Source: an uncultured Bacteroidales bacterium
GTDB taxonomy: Bacteria; Bacteroidota; Bacteroidia; Bacteroidales; UBA932
Direction: 5' to 3'
Assembly: GCA_944322575.1 (NCBI GenBank)
Contig: CALUPK010000007.1
Location: 1 to 64,000, forward strand
DNA length: 64,000 nt
A model generated the notes under the pieces. It searched no databases, was not told where the DNA came from, and worked only from the letters and a program-made list of their open reading frames with translations. This document shows positions 50,242-60,343 of the stretch, in pieces (positions within the stretch are counted from its first letter, which is position 1; every line of letters starts with the position of its first letter). The translations under genes and the position numbers were made by a program.

Positions 50242-52557
50242 TTAAGCGATGGTCATCGACTTTTGGAGCTCGCGTGCTGATTTGAGGAACTCTTCCACAT
50301 TCATCTCCTTGAAGAAGAGCAGTCCGTGTGTGGTTCTCAGTCTCGGGCTGGGGTTCTGGTAGAAGAACGGTTTGCCGAGGACATGCTGAACCTTTGCGAG
50401 CTGGTCTACCCAGATCTTCTTGGCCAGATCGCTGAACTTGCCGTCAAGTACGTAGCTCGGGAACGAAGCGTCTACCTGAGATGCGTAGCAGTTGCAGAAG
50501 GCGTTGTCGAATACGCCCATTGCGTTGAGCGATACGGGTACGATGTGTGTGGCCTCTGAAGGCAGGAAGCGATACCATACGTTGCGGTAGCCCCAGATCT
50601 TGAGGTTGCTCAGGTCTTCTTCCTTGCCCCACTCGCGGATAGCGTCAGCTATGGCCTGAAGCACTTTGTAGTGAGTGTCAGGACCGCTGCCTTCGGGGTC
50701 GAAGGCGATGCTGATGACGGTGGGCTTGATGGTACGTAGCTCCTGCAGGATGGGCTCGACGTCCCTCTCGCGGTTAGGCTGCTCGGTGAAGATGTCACCG
50801 GTGTAGAAGCCGAGACGGAGATGGTGGACGTTCTCGTTCTTGATGCCGAAGAATCCCCATACCAGCTCTTCCTCGAACTCACGGACCATACCTTTGAGCA
50901 GACGGATATCGGCTGACATCTTCTGTCCGTCGTAGCTGTGGCGGGTCTCGTCTATCACATCGAGTATCTTTGCTCTCAGCTCTTCCTTGCTCTTTACACC
51001 GTAGATCTCGATGAAGTCACGCACCAATCTGTGGGCGCGGCCCCTCTTCCGCTCCTCGGCGTTGCCGGAGGCTACGTTGATGAGGAAGTGATAGATGTCC
51101 TTGTCGCGTTTGCGCTTCCATCCCTCGGTGAAGAAGTCAGGATAGTCGGTCATCTCGATTTTGCCTGCATCGAGGAATCCGATAGTCTCCTCGAGGGCGT
51201 TGATGAGGAAATGGTTGGTGACGGCGTTGAATCCTGAGGTCATTACGGAGAAATGCGACTGGTTGGTCTCATTGCGGGATACCCTGTGGATGTGGGGCAG
51301 CAGACCGAGGAGGATGTCGTCGTGGTGAGGACCGGTGTAGTAGAAGTTCTGATTGCTCCATGTGGATGTGCCGCGGGCAATCTTGCGGGTCATGGAGTCG
51401 ATTACGCTCTGAACGGTGTTCTCATTCAGGTCGGGAATCATGCTGCAGTACTCATCGGCTTTGAGGTCTTCGAGAGTGATCTTGTCACCGTATTTGTTGA
51501 TGCGGTTGCAGCAGTCGATAACCGCGCGGTCAGTCTTTTCCTGGGACCAGGGAGTGTCAGTATAATAATGGTATACCGATTCATGCAGCATGGATGCGGC
51601 TCCGGTGGTGAGGTAGAAACGGGCGTTGGGCAGTTTCGAGAGCACTGAAGCGGGGTAGAGGTTGCAGGGTGTCTTCTCCAAAGCATCGGCTACGACAGGA
51701 GCCTTGGCCTCACCTGCAGCAAAGATGATGGCTACTGCATCGGGATCGTGTGTGATGGTGTCAAGACCGATGGTGATTACGGGCTTGATGCGTGATATCT
51801 CGATACCTCCGAGGTCGCTTGCGGCTGCTGCCTGGGTCTCGTAGTTGGTGTGGGTCAGACGTGTGGTGGAGTGAGGGTCGCTGCCGCGGACGTTGAAAGC
51901 GATGTGTCCGTCAGGACCGATACCGCCGAGGAAGAAACCGATACCGCCCATGTCCCTGACTTTCTGGTCGTACTCTGCGCACCAGTTGTCGATCATGAAG
52001 ATGGATTTCTGCTTGATTTCCTCTTCCGCAGACTTGGCGTTGCGGTAACGGAGGCTCAGGTCGATTACACCGTCGGGGAATACCTCGGAGAAGTGCTTGC
52101 CGTCAACAAGAGGTATCTGCTCGCAGTTGATGAATATACCTTTGGAAGCATCTAAACCGAAGTCCTCGACATAGTATTTCTGCACGTAGTTGTAGAAACT
52201 GTTGTGCTGTCTCGGGTCGATAGGATAGAACTCGTCAATCTGAACGAAGTGCAGGCCTCTCAGGTCAGGCTTCTTGGTTACAAGGAGCCCGCTTTCCTCT
52301 CTGAGAGCAGCGCCCTCAGCGGTGTCCCACTCTTTAAGAACTTTCTGGACCCATGCGATAAAGTACTCGGGAGTCTTACCGGTAGGAAGGCTGATGACTC
52401 CGTCGGGATGTTCTGCTGCCCACTCGAGGAAGCGGAAGGCAGTCAGTTTTCCTAATTTGGGGAAATTCTCTACAGTGATGTAGGGGATGTTGGTAGGGAA
52501 TCTGTGTTCTACAGAGCCTATGTAGGCTTTTTCGACGTTTGTGAAATTATTGCACAT
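50242..52557 (-). CDS. nagB: Glucosamine-6-phosphate deaminase fused to a PIG-L-like deacetylase domain
   Basis: A 771-residue protein from ATG 52557. Residues 30-340 are NagB-like: VISLPTGKTPEYFIAW binds phosphate, QIDEFYPI carries the catalytic Asp, and GGIGPDGHIAFNVRG holds the Asp/His pair. Residues 395-660 have the PIG-L/LmbE motif YTGPHHDDILLGL and a long helical region. The fusion would couple removal of an N-acetyl or related group with deamination and isomerisation to fructose-6-phosphate. Long NagB variants like this occur in Bacteroidales. A -7 box TATCTTTG lies at 52579-52586. Confidence 0.85.
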   Translation of the reverse strand: MCNNFTNVEKAYIGSVEHRFPTNIPYITVENFPKLGKLTAFRFLEWAAEHPDGVISLPTGKTPEYFIAWVQKVLKEWDTAEGAALREESGLLVTKKPDLRGLHFVQIDEFYPIDPRQHNSFYNYVQKYYVEDFGLDASKGIFINCEQIPLVDGKHFSEVFPDGVIDLSLRYRNAKSAEEEIKQKSIFMIDNWCAEYDQKVRDMGGIGFFLGGIGPDGHIAFNVRGSDPHSTTRLTHTNYETQAAAASDLGGIEISRIKPVITIGLDTITHDPDAVAIIFAAGEAKAPVVADALEKTPCNLYPASVLSKLPNARFYLTTGAASMLHESVYHYYTDTPWSQEKTDRAVIDCCNRINKYGDKITLEDLKADEYCSMIPDLNENTVQSVIDSMTRKIARGTSTWSNQNFYYTGPHHDDILLGLLPHIHRVSRNETNQSHFSVMTSGFNAVTNHFLINALEETIGFLDAGKIEMTDYPDFFTEGWKRKRDKDIYHFLINVASGNAEERKRGRAHRLVRDFIEIYGVKSKEELRAKILDVIDETRHSYDGQKMSADIRLLKGMVREFEEELVWGFFGIKNENVHHLRLGFYTGDIFTEQPNRERDVEPILQELRTIKPTVISIAFDPEGSGPDTHYKVLQAIADAIREWGKEEDLSNLKIWGYRNVWYRFLPSEATHIVPVSLNAMGVFDNAFCNCYASQVDASFPSYVLDGKFSDLAKKIWVDQLAKVQHVLGKPFFYQNPSPRLRTTHGLLFFKEMNVEEFLKSARELQKSMTIA

Positions 52558-52578
52558 ACCAAATACTGTTTTAAGCCA

Positions 52579-52586
52579 CAAAGATA
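52579..52586 (-). promoter_or_regulatory. -7 box of the nagB-like gene
   Basis: TATCTTTG on the minus strand, 21 nt before ATG 52557. It decides in favour of this ATG over the open frame to 52581. Confidence 0.55.
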
Positions 52587-52746
52587 TGAAAAAAACCCTT
52601 ACGTTTGTCTCTAAATTATCTGTCGGTCGAAAACGTGTTCCGCGGATTTTTTTTGATTTTTATAAGTAGCTGAGAAAAGGGATATTGGCATCAAAATTTG
52701 CCGGTCGAAAATGCGTGATAATTTTTTCAAAAAAATCCTAAAAAAG

Positions 52747-52777
52747 TTTGGTGTTAAAGGAATTTGTAATATCTTTG
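52747..52777 (+). promoter_or_regulatory. Promoter in front of rplP
   Basis: TTTG (52747-52750) and TATCTTTG (52770-52777) are spaced 19 nt apart. The leader to rplP ATG 52845 is about 60 nt. The upstream S10-operon genes are not present here, so this part of the cluster starts its own transcript. The 287-bp spacer from nagB holds no gene. Confidence 0.7.
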
Positions 52778-52844
52778 CAGCCCCAAATAATGGGAGAATT
52801 GTATTTAGTTGTTGAAAATAATAGACTTACAAAAAGTATAGACA

Positions 52845-53267
52845 ATGTTACAACCAAAGAAAACCAAGTTCAGAAGGCAGCAGAAAGGCCGTATGAAAGG
52901 AAATGCTCACCGTGGTACTGAGCTCTCTTTCGGTTCTTTCGGTATCAAGACCCTCGAGTCGGCATGGCTCACAGGTCAGCAGATTGAGGCTGCCCGTCAG
53001 GCTGTAGTGCGTTACATGAAACGTGAAGGTAAGATTTGGATTCGCGTTTTCCCTGACAAACCTTACACAAAGAAACCGGCTGAGGTACGTATGGGTAAAG
53101 GTAAAGGTAATCCCGAAGGATTCGTAGCTCCTATCACTCCCGGCCGTATGCTCATCGAGGCAGAAGGCGTGCCCATGGAAGTGGCCAAGGAGGCTCTCCG
53201 TCTCGGAGCACAGAAGCTGCCCGTGACTACTAAGTTTGTGGTCCGCAGAGATTATGTTGAACAGTAA
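52845..53267 (+). CDS. rplP: 50S ribosomal protein L16
   Basis: A 140-residue uL16, opening [20 protein letters not shown] and containing the invariant [14 protein letters not shown] loop near the peptidyl transferase centre. It is the first gene of the cluster here; in most bacteria rplB, rpsS, rplV and rpsC would precede it, so the cluster appears to be split or to start at a different point in this genome. Confidence 0.97.
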   Translation: MLQPKKTKFRRQQKGRMKGNAHRGTELSFGSFGIKTLESAWLTGQQIEAARQAVVRYMKREGKIWIRVFPDKPYTKKPAEVRMGKGKGNPEGFVAPITPGRMLIEAEGVPMEVAKEALRLGAQKLPVTTKFVVRRDYVEQ

Positions 53268-53285
53268 TAAACCGGAGGAGAAGAA

Positions 53286-53489
53286 ATGAAACCCAAGGAA
53301 ATCAGAGAAATGTCTATCAAGGACCTGCGCGAGCGCATCGAGACCGAGAAGGCCAACTTAGCGCAGATGAAGATCAACCATGCCGTCTCCCCCATTGAGG
53401 ACACCTCAAAGATCAGAAAGGCAGGAAAGGACATCGCCCGTATGCTCACCATCCTGACTGAAAAGGAAAACCAGGCTAAAGCAGAGTAA
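53286..53489 (+). CDS. rpmC: 50S ribosomal protein L29
   Basis: A 67-residue uL29, two helices with [18 protein letters not shown] at the start. It is preceded by a strong Shine-Dalgarno sequence GGAGGAG at 53274-53280, uncommon in this phylum. Confidence 0.95.
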   Translation: MKPKEIREMSIKDLRERIETEKANLAQMKINHAVSPIEDTSKIRKAGKDIARMLTILTEKENQAKAE

Positions 53490-53494
53490 CAGTT

Positions 53495-53749
53495 ATGGAA
53501 AGAAATTTACGCAAGGAAAGAATCGGGGTGGTGGTCAGCAACAAGATGGACAAGTCCATCGTAGTGGCTGTAAGAGTCAAGGAGAAACACCCTATTTACG
53601 GCAAGTTCGTGAATAAGACCACCAAGTTCGTCGCTCATGACGAGAAGAACACATGCGACGAGGGCGATACGGTCCGCATCATGGAGACACGTCCGTTGAG
53701 CAAGACCAAACGCTGGAGATTAGTAGAAATCGTAGAAAAAGTGAAGTAA
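53495..53749 (+). CDS. rpsQ: 30S ribosomal protein S17
   Basis: An 84-residue uS17 with the OB-fold signatures [16 protein letters not shown] and [20 protein letters not shown]. It lies 5 nt after rpmC and 1 nt before rplN. Confidence 0.97.
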   Translation: MERNLRKERIGVVVSNKMDKSIVVAVRVKEKHPIYGKFVNKTTKFVAHDEKNTCDEGDTVRIMETRPLSKTKRWRLVEIVEKVK

Positions 53750-53750
53750 A

Positions 53751-54116
53751 ATGATACAACAGGAATCACGTTTAATGGTAGCTGACAACAGCGGTGCTAA
53801 AGAGGTGCTCTGCATCCGTGTACTCGGAGGTACCCGCCGCCGTTATGCCAGCGTCGGCGACAAGATCGTAGTCGCTGTCAAGAGCGCTATCCCCGGCGGT
53901 GACGCCAAGAAGGGATCGGTATCCAAGGCCGTTGTAGTGCGCACCAAGAAAGAGATCCGTCGTGCCGACGGTTCGTACATCCGTTTTGACGACAATGCCT
54001 GCGTGCTTTTGAACAACCAGGGTGAGGTCCGTGGAACACGTATCTTCGGCCCCGTTGCCCGTGAGCTGCGCGACAACTACATGAAGATTGTCTCTCTTGC
54101 ACCCGAGGTACTTTAA
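53751..54116 (+). CDS. rplN: 50S ribosomal protein L14
   Basis: A 121-residue uL14 with the diagnostic [20 protein letters not shown] and [14 protein letters not shown] at the end. Length and motifs are normal. Confidence 0.98.
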   Translation: MIQQESRLMVADNSGAKEVLCIRVLGGTRRRYASVGDKIVVAVKSAIPGGDAKKGSVSKAVVVRTKKEIRRADGSYIRFDDNACVLLNNQGEVRGTRIFGPVARELRDNYMKIVSLAPEVL

Positions 54117-54134
54117 TATATAGGAGGTACAGAC

Positions 54135-54458
54135 ATGAACAAGAAATTACATATCAAGAAAGGCGACATGGTCTACGTCAACGCCGGTAACGACAAAGGA
54201 AAGACCGGAAAGGTTCTCGAGATCATCACCAAGAAGGACCGCGCTATCGTGGAGGGTGTAAATATGGTGAGCAAGCACACCAAACCCAATGCAAAGCATC
54301 CTCAGGGCGGTATTATCAAACAGGAAGCCGGAATACACATTTCCAACCTCCAGGTAGTGGATCCCGCCAAGGGAGGTCCCACCAGGATCGGCCGCCGCAT
54401 GGGCGAGAATGGAAAGTTGGTCCGTTACGCTAAAAAATCAGGAGAGGAGATTAAATAA
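54135..54458 (+). CDS. rplX: 50S ribosomal protein L24
   Basis: A 107-residue uL24 with [20 protein letters not shown], a KOW motif. A strong Shine-Dalgarno AGGAGG is at 54122-54127. The stop overlaps the rplE start by 1 nt. Confidence 0.97.
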   Translation: MNKKLHIKKGDMVYVNAGNDKGKTGKVLEIITKKDRAIVEGVNMVSKHTKPNAKHPQGGIIKQEAGIHISNLQVVDPAKGGPTRIGRRMGENGKLVRYAKKSGEEIK

Positions 54459-55063
54459 TGGCAAAGAAAAAAGTAGAAGAGGCCAAGCAGGATCAGCATG
54501 TAAGCTTGGAAGGATACGTTCCTAACCTCCAGAAGAAATACAAAGAGGAAATCGTGGCCAAGCTCCAGAAGGAGTTCGGTTTCGCAACTGTAATGCAGGT
54601 GCCAAAGCTCATGAAGATTACCCTCAATCAGGGTATCGGTGACGCTACCGGAGACAAGAAGCTCGTAGAGGTCGCTCAGCAGGAGCTCACTGCCATCGCA
54701 GGACAGAAAGCAGTGACCACTTATTCCAGAAAGGATATCTCCAACTTCAAGCTCCGCCGCGGAACCGCCATCGGAGTGAAGGTTACCCTCAGGGGTGCCC
54801 GCATGTATGAGTTCCTTGAGAGGCTCATCGCAGTATCCCTCCCCCGTATCCGTGACTTCAACGGTATCAACGAGAAGTTCGACGGCCGCGGTAACTATAC
54901 CCTCGGTATCAAGGAGCAGATTATCTTCCCCGAGATCGACATCGACAAGATTACCAAGATTTTCGGACTTGAGATTACCTTTGTGACATCCACAGAGAAT
55001 GACGAGCATGCCCATGCTCTCCTCCGTGAATTCGGACTGCCTTTTAAGAACAAAAAATCGTAA
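54458..55063 (+). CDS. rplE: 50S ribosomal protein L5
   Basis: A 201-residue uL5 with [30 protein letters not shown] and [10 protein letters not shown]. It is slightly longer than E. coli L5 (179) because of an N-terminal extension of about 20 charged residues. Confidence 0.97.
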   Translation: MAKKKVEEAKQDQHVSLEGYVPNLQKKYKEEIVAKLQKEFGFATVMQVPKLMKITLNQGIGDATGDKKLVEVAQQELTAIAGQKAVTTYSRKDISNFKLRRGTAIGVKVTLRGARMYEFLERLIAVSLPRIRDFNGINEKFDGRGNYTLGIKEQIIFPEIDIDKITKIFGLEITFVTSTENDEHAHALLREFGLPFKNKKS

Positions 55064-55070
55064 ATAAGAT

Positions 55071-55340
55071 ATGGCAAAAGAATCAATGAAGGCTCGCGAA
55101 GTGAAACGTGCGAGACTGTGCGCTAAATACGCAGAAAAACGTAAAGCTCTCAAGGAAGCCGGCGACTGGGCCGCTCTCGACAAGCTCCCCAAGAACTCGA
55201 GTCCCTGCCGTCAGCACAACCGTTGCTCCATCACCGGACGTCCCAAAGGCTACATGCGTGTTTTCGGCATCAGCCGTATTCAGTTCCGCGAGATGGCCAG
55301 CAAGGGTCTTATCCCCGGCGTTCGCAAGGCATCCTGGTAA
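55071..55340 (+). CDS. rpsN: 30S ribosomal protein S14
   Basis: An 89-residue uS14 of the long, zinc-free type: [20 protein letters not shown] at the start and [20 protein letters not shown] in the core. It lacks the CxxC pairs of the short zinc-binding form. Confidence 0.96.
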   Translation: MAKESMKAREVKRARLCAKYAEKRKALKEAGDWAALDKLPKNSSPCRQHNRCSITGRPKGYMRVFGISRIQFREMASKGLIPGVRKASW

Positions 55341-55421
55341 GAGAATACATTTAACTTAATTTATAAATCATTGGATATCGGGCGCCGGAAGGCGTCGAAC
55401 CACTAAAACAAAACAAACAAA

Positions 55422-55817
55422 ATGACTGATCCAATAGCAGATTACCTGACGAGAGTCAGAAACGCGTATCTCGCAAAGCACAAGATTGTTGAGATTCCCG
55501 CGTCCAAAATGAAACTGGAGATTACCCGCATCCTTCACGAGAAAGGTTATATCCTCAGCTACAAAGTTGTTGAAGGTACTCCCTACAACACCATCAAGAT
55601 AGCCCTGAAGTATCATCCTACGACAAAACAGGCAGCTGTCAAGAAGATTCAGAGAGTGTCAAGCCCCGGTCTGAGGCGCTATGTAGGCGTAGAAGATATG
55701 CCCCGCGTGCTCAACGGAATGGGTATTGCCATCCTTTCGACTTCTAAGGGTATCATCACCGACAAGGAAGCCAAGGATATGAATGTCGGCGGCGAGGTTC
55801 TCTGTTATGTTTATTAA
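55422..55817 (+). CDS. rpsH: 30S ribosomal protein S8
   Basis: A 131-residue uS8 opening MTDPIADYLTRVRNA and ending with the family segment MNVGGEVLCYVY. The 81-bp gap after rpsN is the largest in this part of the cluster and contains no recognisable element. Confidence 0.97.
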   Translation: MTDPIADYLTRVRNAYLAKHKIVEIPASKMKLEITRILHEKGYILSYKVVEGTPYNTIKIALKYHPTTKQAAVKKIQRVSSPGLRRYVGVEDMPRVLNGMGIAILSTSKGIITDKEAKDMNVGGEVLCYVY

Positions 55818-55838
55818 AATTTTAAAAATCAGAATACA

Positions 55839-56399
55839 ATGTCAAGAATTGGAAAATTGCCTGTACACCTGCCGCAGGGCGTGACCGCAACGGTCGGCGC
55901 TGACAATGTGGTACTGGTTAAAGGACCGCTCGGACAACTGAGTCAGAAAGTTGATCCTGACATCAAAGTATCCGTTGAAGGGAATATTCTTACGGTCAGC
56001 CGTCCTACGGACCAGCCCCGTCACCGTTCCCTGCACGGACTCTACCGCGCACTCATTCAGAACATGGTGACTGGAGTGTCGACAGGTTTCACTATCAAGC
56101 AGGAGCTCATCGGTGTGGGTTACCGCGTCGAGGTCAAGGGCCAGATTCTGGAACTCGCACTCGGATACTCCCACGACATTCACTTCATGCTTCCCTCGGA
56201 GATTAAGGCCGAGGCAGAGCCTGTGAAGAAGGGACAGAACCCTGTTCTTGTTCTCAAGAGCTGCGACAAACAGCTGCTCGGCCAGGTAGCCGCCAAGATC
56301 CGCTCTATGCGTGCTCCCGAGCCGTATAAGGGTAAAGGTATTAAGTTTGTGGGCGAACAGCTTCGCCGCAAGGCCGGTAAGTCAGCCGGAGCTAAATAA
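55839..56399 (+). CDS. rplF: 50S ribosomal protein L6
   Basis: A 186-residue uL6 with MSRIGKLPVHLPQGV, the rRNA-binding GVGYRVEVKG and the C-terminal PEPYKGKGIKFVGEQLRRKA (one residue of the usual signature varied). Confidence 0.97.
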   Translation: MSRIGKLPVHLPQGVTATVGADNVVLVKGPLGQLSQKVDPDIKVSVEGNILTVSRPTDQPRHRSLHGLYRALIQNMVTGVSTGFTIKQELIGVGYRVEVKGQILELALGYSHDIHFMLPSEIKAEAEPVKKGQNPVLVLKSCDKQLLGQVAAKIRSMRAPEPYKGKGIKFVGEQLRRKAGKSAGAK

Positions 56400-56414
56400 T
56401 AGGAGGATAAGAAT

Positions 56415-56777
56415 ATGGCAATGACTAAGATAGAAAGAAGACAGAGAATACGCTACCGTATCCGCAAGGTCGTCAACGGTACTCCCGAGAGACCCAGGAT
56501 GTCCGTATTCAGAAGCAACAAGCAGATATATGTTCAGGTTATCGATGACACCAAGGGCGTGACCCTGGTATCGGCCGGCTCTACTGACAAGTCTCTCGCA
56601 GAGGCAACCAAGGGCAAGACCGCCACTGAGGTTGCGGCTATGGTCGGAAAGCTCATCGCTGAACGTGCGACAGAGAAAGGTATCTCCACCGTCGCTTTCG
56701 ACCGCGGAGGATATCTCTATCACGGAAGAGTTAAAAGTTTGGCAGACGCAGCCCGCGAGGGCGGTCTTAAATTCTAA
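56415..56777 (+). CDS. rplR: 50S ribosomal protein L18
   Basis: A 120-residue uL18 with [20 protein letters not shown] and the ending [20 protein letters not shown], contacting 5S rRNA. A strong AGGAGG lies at 56401-56406. Confidence 0.97.
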   Translation: MAMTKIERRQRIRYRIRKVVNGTPERPRMSVFRSNKQIYVQVIDDTKGVTLVSAGSTDKSLAEATKGKTATEVAAMVGKLIAERATEKGISTVAFDRGGYLYHGRVKSLADAAREGGLKF

Positions 56778-56783
56778 GAGACT

Positions 56784-57302
56784 ATGGCAGATATCAACGT
56801 AAAGAAAGTAAAGACCACCGATCTGGAACTCAAGGACAGATTGGTAGCAGTACAGAGGGTTACCAAGGTAACCAAGGGCGGACGCCACTTCAGCTTCGCC
56901 GCTATCGTAGTAGTGGGCGATGAGAAGGGTGTGGTAGGCTATGGTCTCGGAAAGGCCAACGAAGTTACTACCGCTATCTCCAAAGGTATTGAGGACGCCA
57001 AGAAGAACCTCGTAAAAGTACCTCTGAACAAGAGGACTATCCCTCACGAGCAGGAGGCCAAGTTCGGCGGCGCGAGGGTGTTCATGAAACCCGCGGCTCC
57101 CGGTACCGGAGTAAAGGCCGGTGGTGCGATGCGTGCCGTGTTCGAGTCTGTAGGTGTTCAGGACGTGCTGGCAAAGTCCAAAGGCTCGTCCAACCCTCAC
57201 AACTTGGTGAAGGCTACTATTGCAGCCCTTGTTGAGCTCCGCGACGCCTACACAGTGGCTGGAGTCCGCGGTATTCCCATGCAGAGAGTATTTAAAGGAT
57301 AA
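56784..57302 (+). CDS. rpsE: 30S ribosomal protein S5
   Basis: A 172-residue uS5 with the double-stranded RNA-binding segment [20 protein letters not shown] and [19 protein letters not shown]. Normal length for the family. Confidence 0.97.
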   Translation: MADINVKKVKTTDLELKDRLVAVQRVTKVTKGGRHFSFAAIVVVGDEKGVVGYGLGKANEVTTAISKGIEDAKKNLVKVPLNKRTIPHEQEAKFGGARVFMKPAAPGTGVKAGGAMRAVFESVGVQDVLAKSKGSSNPHNLVKATIAALVELRDAYTVAGVRGIPMQRVFKG

Positions 57303-57314
57303 GGAGGCAAGACA

Positions 57315-57497
57315 ATGGCAAAAGTTAAAGTAACTCAGATCAAGAGCAAGAACGGTTCGACCAAGAGGCAGAGGGCCAACCTCGAGTCTCTCGGACTGCG
57401 CCGCATGCACCAGTCGGTGGAGATAGAGCTGACTCCCGTGACCAACGGTATGATTCAGAAAGTTCTCCATCTTGTAAAAGTAGAAGAGATTAACTAA
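57315..57497 (+). CDS. rpmD: 50S ribosomal protein L30
   Basis: A 60-residue uL30 (KVKVTQIKSKNGSTKRQRAN, then ESLGLRRMHQSVEIELTPV). A strong AGGAGG is at 57302-57307, right on the rpsE stop codon. Confidence 0.96.
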   Translation: MAKVKVTQIKSKNGSTKRQRANLESLGLRRMHQSVEIELTPVTNGMIQKVLHLVKVEEIN

Positions 57498-57515
57498 ACA
57501 GTAAGGTAAAAAGAG

Positions 57516-57962
57516 ATGAAACTACATAATTTACAACCTGCAGAGGGCTCCCGCAAGAATGTTAAGCGCGTAGGCCGCGGCGAAGGCTCCGGCCACGGCG
57601 GACAGTCCACACGCGGTATGAACGGTGCTAAGTCCCGCTCCGGTTACCGTCACAAGATCGGATTCGAGGGCGGTCAGATGCCTATCCAGAGACGTCTGCC
57701 CAAGTTCGGATTCAAGAATCCCACCAGAGTGGAATACAAGGCCGTAAACCTCTCCACCCTTCAGACTTTGAGCGAGAAGAGGAATATTACCGTGATTGAC
57801 TTCGACACACTCGTATCCGCTGGCCTCGTTTCCAAGAACGACAAGGTGAAGATTCTCGGCAACGGAGAGCTCACCGCCAAGATAGAGGTTACCGCCGATG
57901 CATTCTCCAAGACAGCCAAGGAGAAGATCGAGGCCCTCGAAGGCAAGGCTATCGTACTCTAA
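57516..57962 (+). CDS. rplO: 50S ribosomal protein L15
   Basis: A 148-residue uL15 with the N-terminal glycine/arginine-rich GRGEGSGHGGQSTRGMNGAK and FEGGQMPIQRRLPKFGFKN. Followed 15 nt later by secY. Confidence 0.97.
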   Translation: MKLHNLQPAEGSRKNVKRVGRGEGSGHGGQSTRGMNGAKSRSGYRHKIGFEGGQMPIQRRLPKFGFKNPTRVEYKAVNLSTLQTLSEKRNITVIDFDTLVSAGLVSKNDKVKILGNGELTAKIEVTADAFSKTAKEKIEALEGKAIVL

Positions 57963-57977
57963 TAAGTAAAGCGGCCG

Positions 57978-59297
57978 ATGAAAAGATTTATTCAGACAAT
58001 CAAGAATATCTTCAAGATTGAAGAGCTGAGGAAAAGGTTGGGATATACCTTTCTCCTCTTGCTTGTGTACCGTCTCGGATGTTTCGTTGTAGTGCCTGGT
58101 ATCGACCCCACTAAGCTCGAACAGCTCGAGGCACAGGCGTCCACAGGCCTTCTCAGTCTTTTGGATATGTTTTCCGGCGGCGCTTTCGGCAACGCTTCCA
58201 TCTTCGCGCTGGGAGTGATGCCGTACATCTCCGCATCCATCGTCATCCAGCTTCTGGGTGTGATGGTCCCCTACTTCCAGAAGATGCAGAGGGAGGGGGA
58301 AAGCGGACGTAGAAAAATGAACCAGTGGACACGCTATCTGACAATTGTAATCCTTCTGCTTCAAGGACCTGCGTACATTACCAACCTTCACGCACAGTTG
58401 CCTTCAGATGCGTTCTTAGTACAGGGTTTCGGATTCAACATCTTCGCTACTATCGTGCTGATGGCCGGTACGATGTTCGTGATGTGGCTCGGCGAGCGTA
58501 TTACCGACAGGGGTATCGGTAACGGTATCTCCCTGATCATTATGGTCGGTATCATCGCCCGTCTGCCCTTCGCCATCTTCGCTGAAGCCGCACAGAGATT
58601 CAACCAGACCAATGGCGGAGCTCTCATGTTCCTCATTGAGATAGTGATTCTCTTCCTCGTCTTCATCGCCACCATCGCACTCGTACAGGGACAGCGCAAA
58701 GTTCCCGTACAGTATGCCAAGAGAGTGGTCGGAAACCGTCAGTACGGTGGAGTCCGTCAGTATATACCTCTGAAAATAAACGCGGCCGGCGTAATGCCGA
58801 TTATTTTCGCCCAGGCACTGATGATGTTCCCGCTCCTCCTTTCGCGTTTCGACGTTTCCCAGGGGCTCGCGGCTACACTGAGTGACTATACCGGATTCTG
58901 GTACAATTTCATCTTCGGCCTCCTCGTAGTAGCCTTCACTTACTTCTACACCGCAGTAACAGTGAATCCTACCATGATGGCGGAGGAGATGAAGAAGAAC
59001 GGCGGATTCATCCCCGGAGTGAAGCCCGGAAAGAAGACAGCCGACTACATTGACGCAATCATGTCGCGTATCACCCTGCCCGGATCCCTTTTCCTGGCTA
59101 TCGTGGCGATACTTCCGGCATTTGCCATGATGTTCGGGATAAACAACCAGTTCTCGCAGTTCTACGGCGGAACCTCGCTGCTTATCCTTGTAGGCGTAGT
59201 GCTTGATACCCTGCAGCAGATCGAGTCGCATCTGCTCATGAGGCACTACGACGGTTTGATGAAGACCGGACGTCTGAAAGGCCGTTCGGGAATGTAA
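57978..59297 (+). CDS. secY: Preprotein translocase subunit SecY
   Basis: A 439-residue membrane channel with ten transmembrane helices. YRLGCFVVVPGIDP is helix 1, MFSGGAFGNASIFALGVMPY is the plug and helix 2 region, and RGIGNGISLIIMVGIIARLP holds the conserved loop before TM5. It forms the export pore with SecE and SecG. Placement inside the spc operon is standard. Confidence 0.97.
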   Translation: MKRFIQTIKNIFKIEELRKRLGYTFLLLLVYRLGCFVVVPGIDPTKLEQLEAQASTGLLSLLDMFSGGAFGNASIFALGVMPYISASIVIQLLGVMVPYFQKMQREGESGRRKMNQWTRYLTIVILLLQGPAYITNLHAQLPSDAFLVQGFGFNIFATIVLMAGTMFVMWLGERITDRGIGNGISLIIMVGIIARLPFAIFAEAAQRFNQTNGGALMFLIEIVILFLVFIATIALVQGQRKVPVQYAKRVVGNRQYGGVRQYIPLKINAAGVMPIIFAQALMMFPLLLSRFDVSQGLAATLSDYTGFWYNFIFGLLVVAFTYFYTAVTVNPTMMAEEMKKNGGFIPGVKPGKKTADYIDAIMSRITLPGSLFLAIVAILPAFAMMFGINNQFSQFYGGTSLLILVGVVLDTLQQIESHLLMRHYDGLMKTGRLKGRSGM

Positions 59298-59318
59298 TTC
59301 TCAAAAAGTTCTTTGAGT

Positions 59319-60092
59319 ATGATAAGAATAAAATCCGAAGAAGAAATCGAGATTCTCAGAGAGAATGCGATCCTCGTCTCCAAGACGTTGGCGGAAGTCG
59401 GCAAGCACGTTGCTCCCGGTGTCACCACCATGCAGCTTGACAAGATCGCCGAGACTTTCATCCGTGACAACGGAGCGGAGCCGGGCTTCTTGGGATACGG
59501 CGGCTTCCCCTATACGCTATGTCTGTCCGTCAACGATGTGGTAGTCCACGGATTTCCGTCGGACTACAAGCTCCGCGAGGGTGACATAGTGTCCGTCGAC
59601 TGTGGAACTATATACAAGGGCTACTATGGTGACTCCGCGTACACCTTTCCTGTCGGGGAGGTGGATGAGGAGACCGCAAAGCTCCTGAGAGTCACCAAGG
59701 AATCCTTGTATCGCGGCATAGAGAAAGCAGTCGCAGGCAACAGGATAGGGGATATCGGTCACGCAGTACAGTCGTACGCCGAGAGTTTCGGTTTCTCGGT
59801 AGTCCGCGAGATGGTAGGCCACGGAATCGGCAAGGATATGCACGAGCATCCGGAAGTCCCCAACTACGGAAAACCGGGCAGCGGAAAGAAGCTCGTCAAG
59901 GGTATGACTATCTGCATCGAGCCGATGATCAACGCCGGAGGCAAAGCGATTTACCTCCACGACAACGGATGGGCAGTGAGCACTATCGACAAGAAAAACT
60001 CAGCCCATTTCGAACTTACGGTCGCCGTCGGGGACGAAAAAGCCGATATTCTGTCTACTTTTGACTTTATAGAAGGTAAGAGACAATATTAA
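59319..60092 (+). CDS. map: Type I methionine aminopeptidase
   Basis: A 257-residue MetAP from ATG 59319 (a TTG two codons upstream is the first open codon). Metal ligands: Asp in [20 protein letters not shown] (two), His in [20 protein letters not shown], Glu in [12 protein letters not shown] and Glu in AHFELTVAV. It removes initiator methionine and lies between secY and infA, as in most bacteria. Confidence 0.96.
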   Translation: MIRIKSEEEIEILRENAILVSKTLAEVGKHVAPGVTTMQLDKIAETFIRDNGAEPGFLGYGGFPYTLCLSVNDVVVHGFPSDYKLREGDIVSVDCGTIYKGYYGDSAYTFPVGEVDEETAKLLRVTKESLYRGIEKAVAGNRIGDIGHAVQSYAESFGFSVVREMVGHGIGKDMHEHPEVPNYGKPGSGKKLVKGMTICIEPMINAGGKAIYLHDNGWAVSTIDKKNSAHFELTVAVGDEKADILSTFDFIEGKRQY

Positions 60093-60112
60093 GTTGTAAG
60101 AGACAAGTACTT

Positions 60113-60331
60113 ATGCCCAAACAAGCTGCTATAGAAAAAGATGGAACTATAATCGAGGCCCTGTCCAACGCTATGTTCCGTGTTGAGTTGGACAACGGTC
60201 ATGTGATCATAGCCCACATCTCCGGCAAGATGCGCATGCACTACATCCGTATCCTGCCCGGCGACAAGGTCAGAGTAGAGATGTCCCCTTATGATTTATC
60301 AAAAGGAAGAATTTCTTTCAGGTACAAATAA
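60113..60331 (+). CDS. infA: Translation initiation factor IF-1
   Basis: A 72-residue OB-fold protein with [39 protein letters not shown] and the end GRISFRYK. Normal length. It lies 12 nt before rpmJ. Confidence 0.97.
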   Translation: MPKQAAIEKDGTIIEALSNAMFRVELDNGHVIIAHISGKMRMHYIRILPGDKVRVEMSPYDLSKGRISFRYK

Positions 60332-60343
60332 AAATTTACGACA

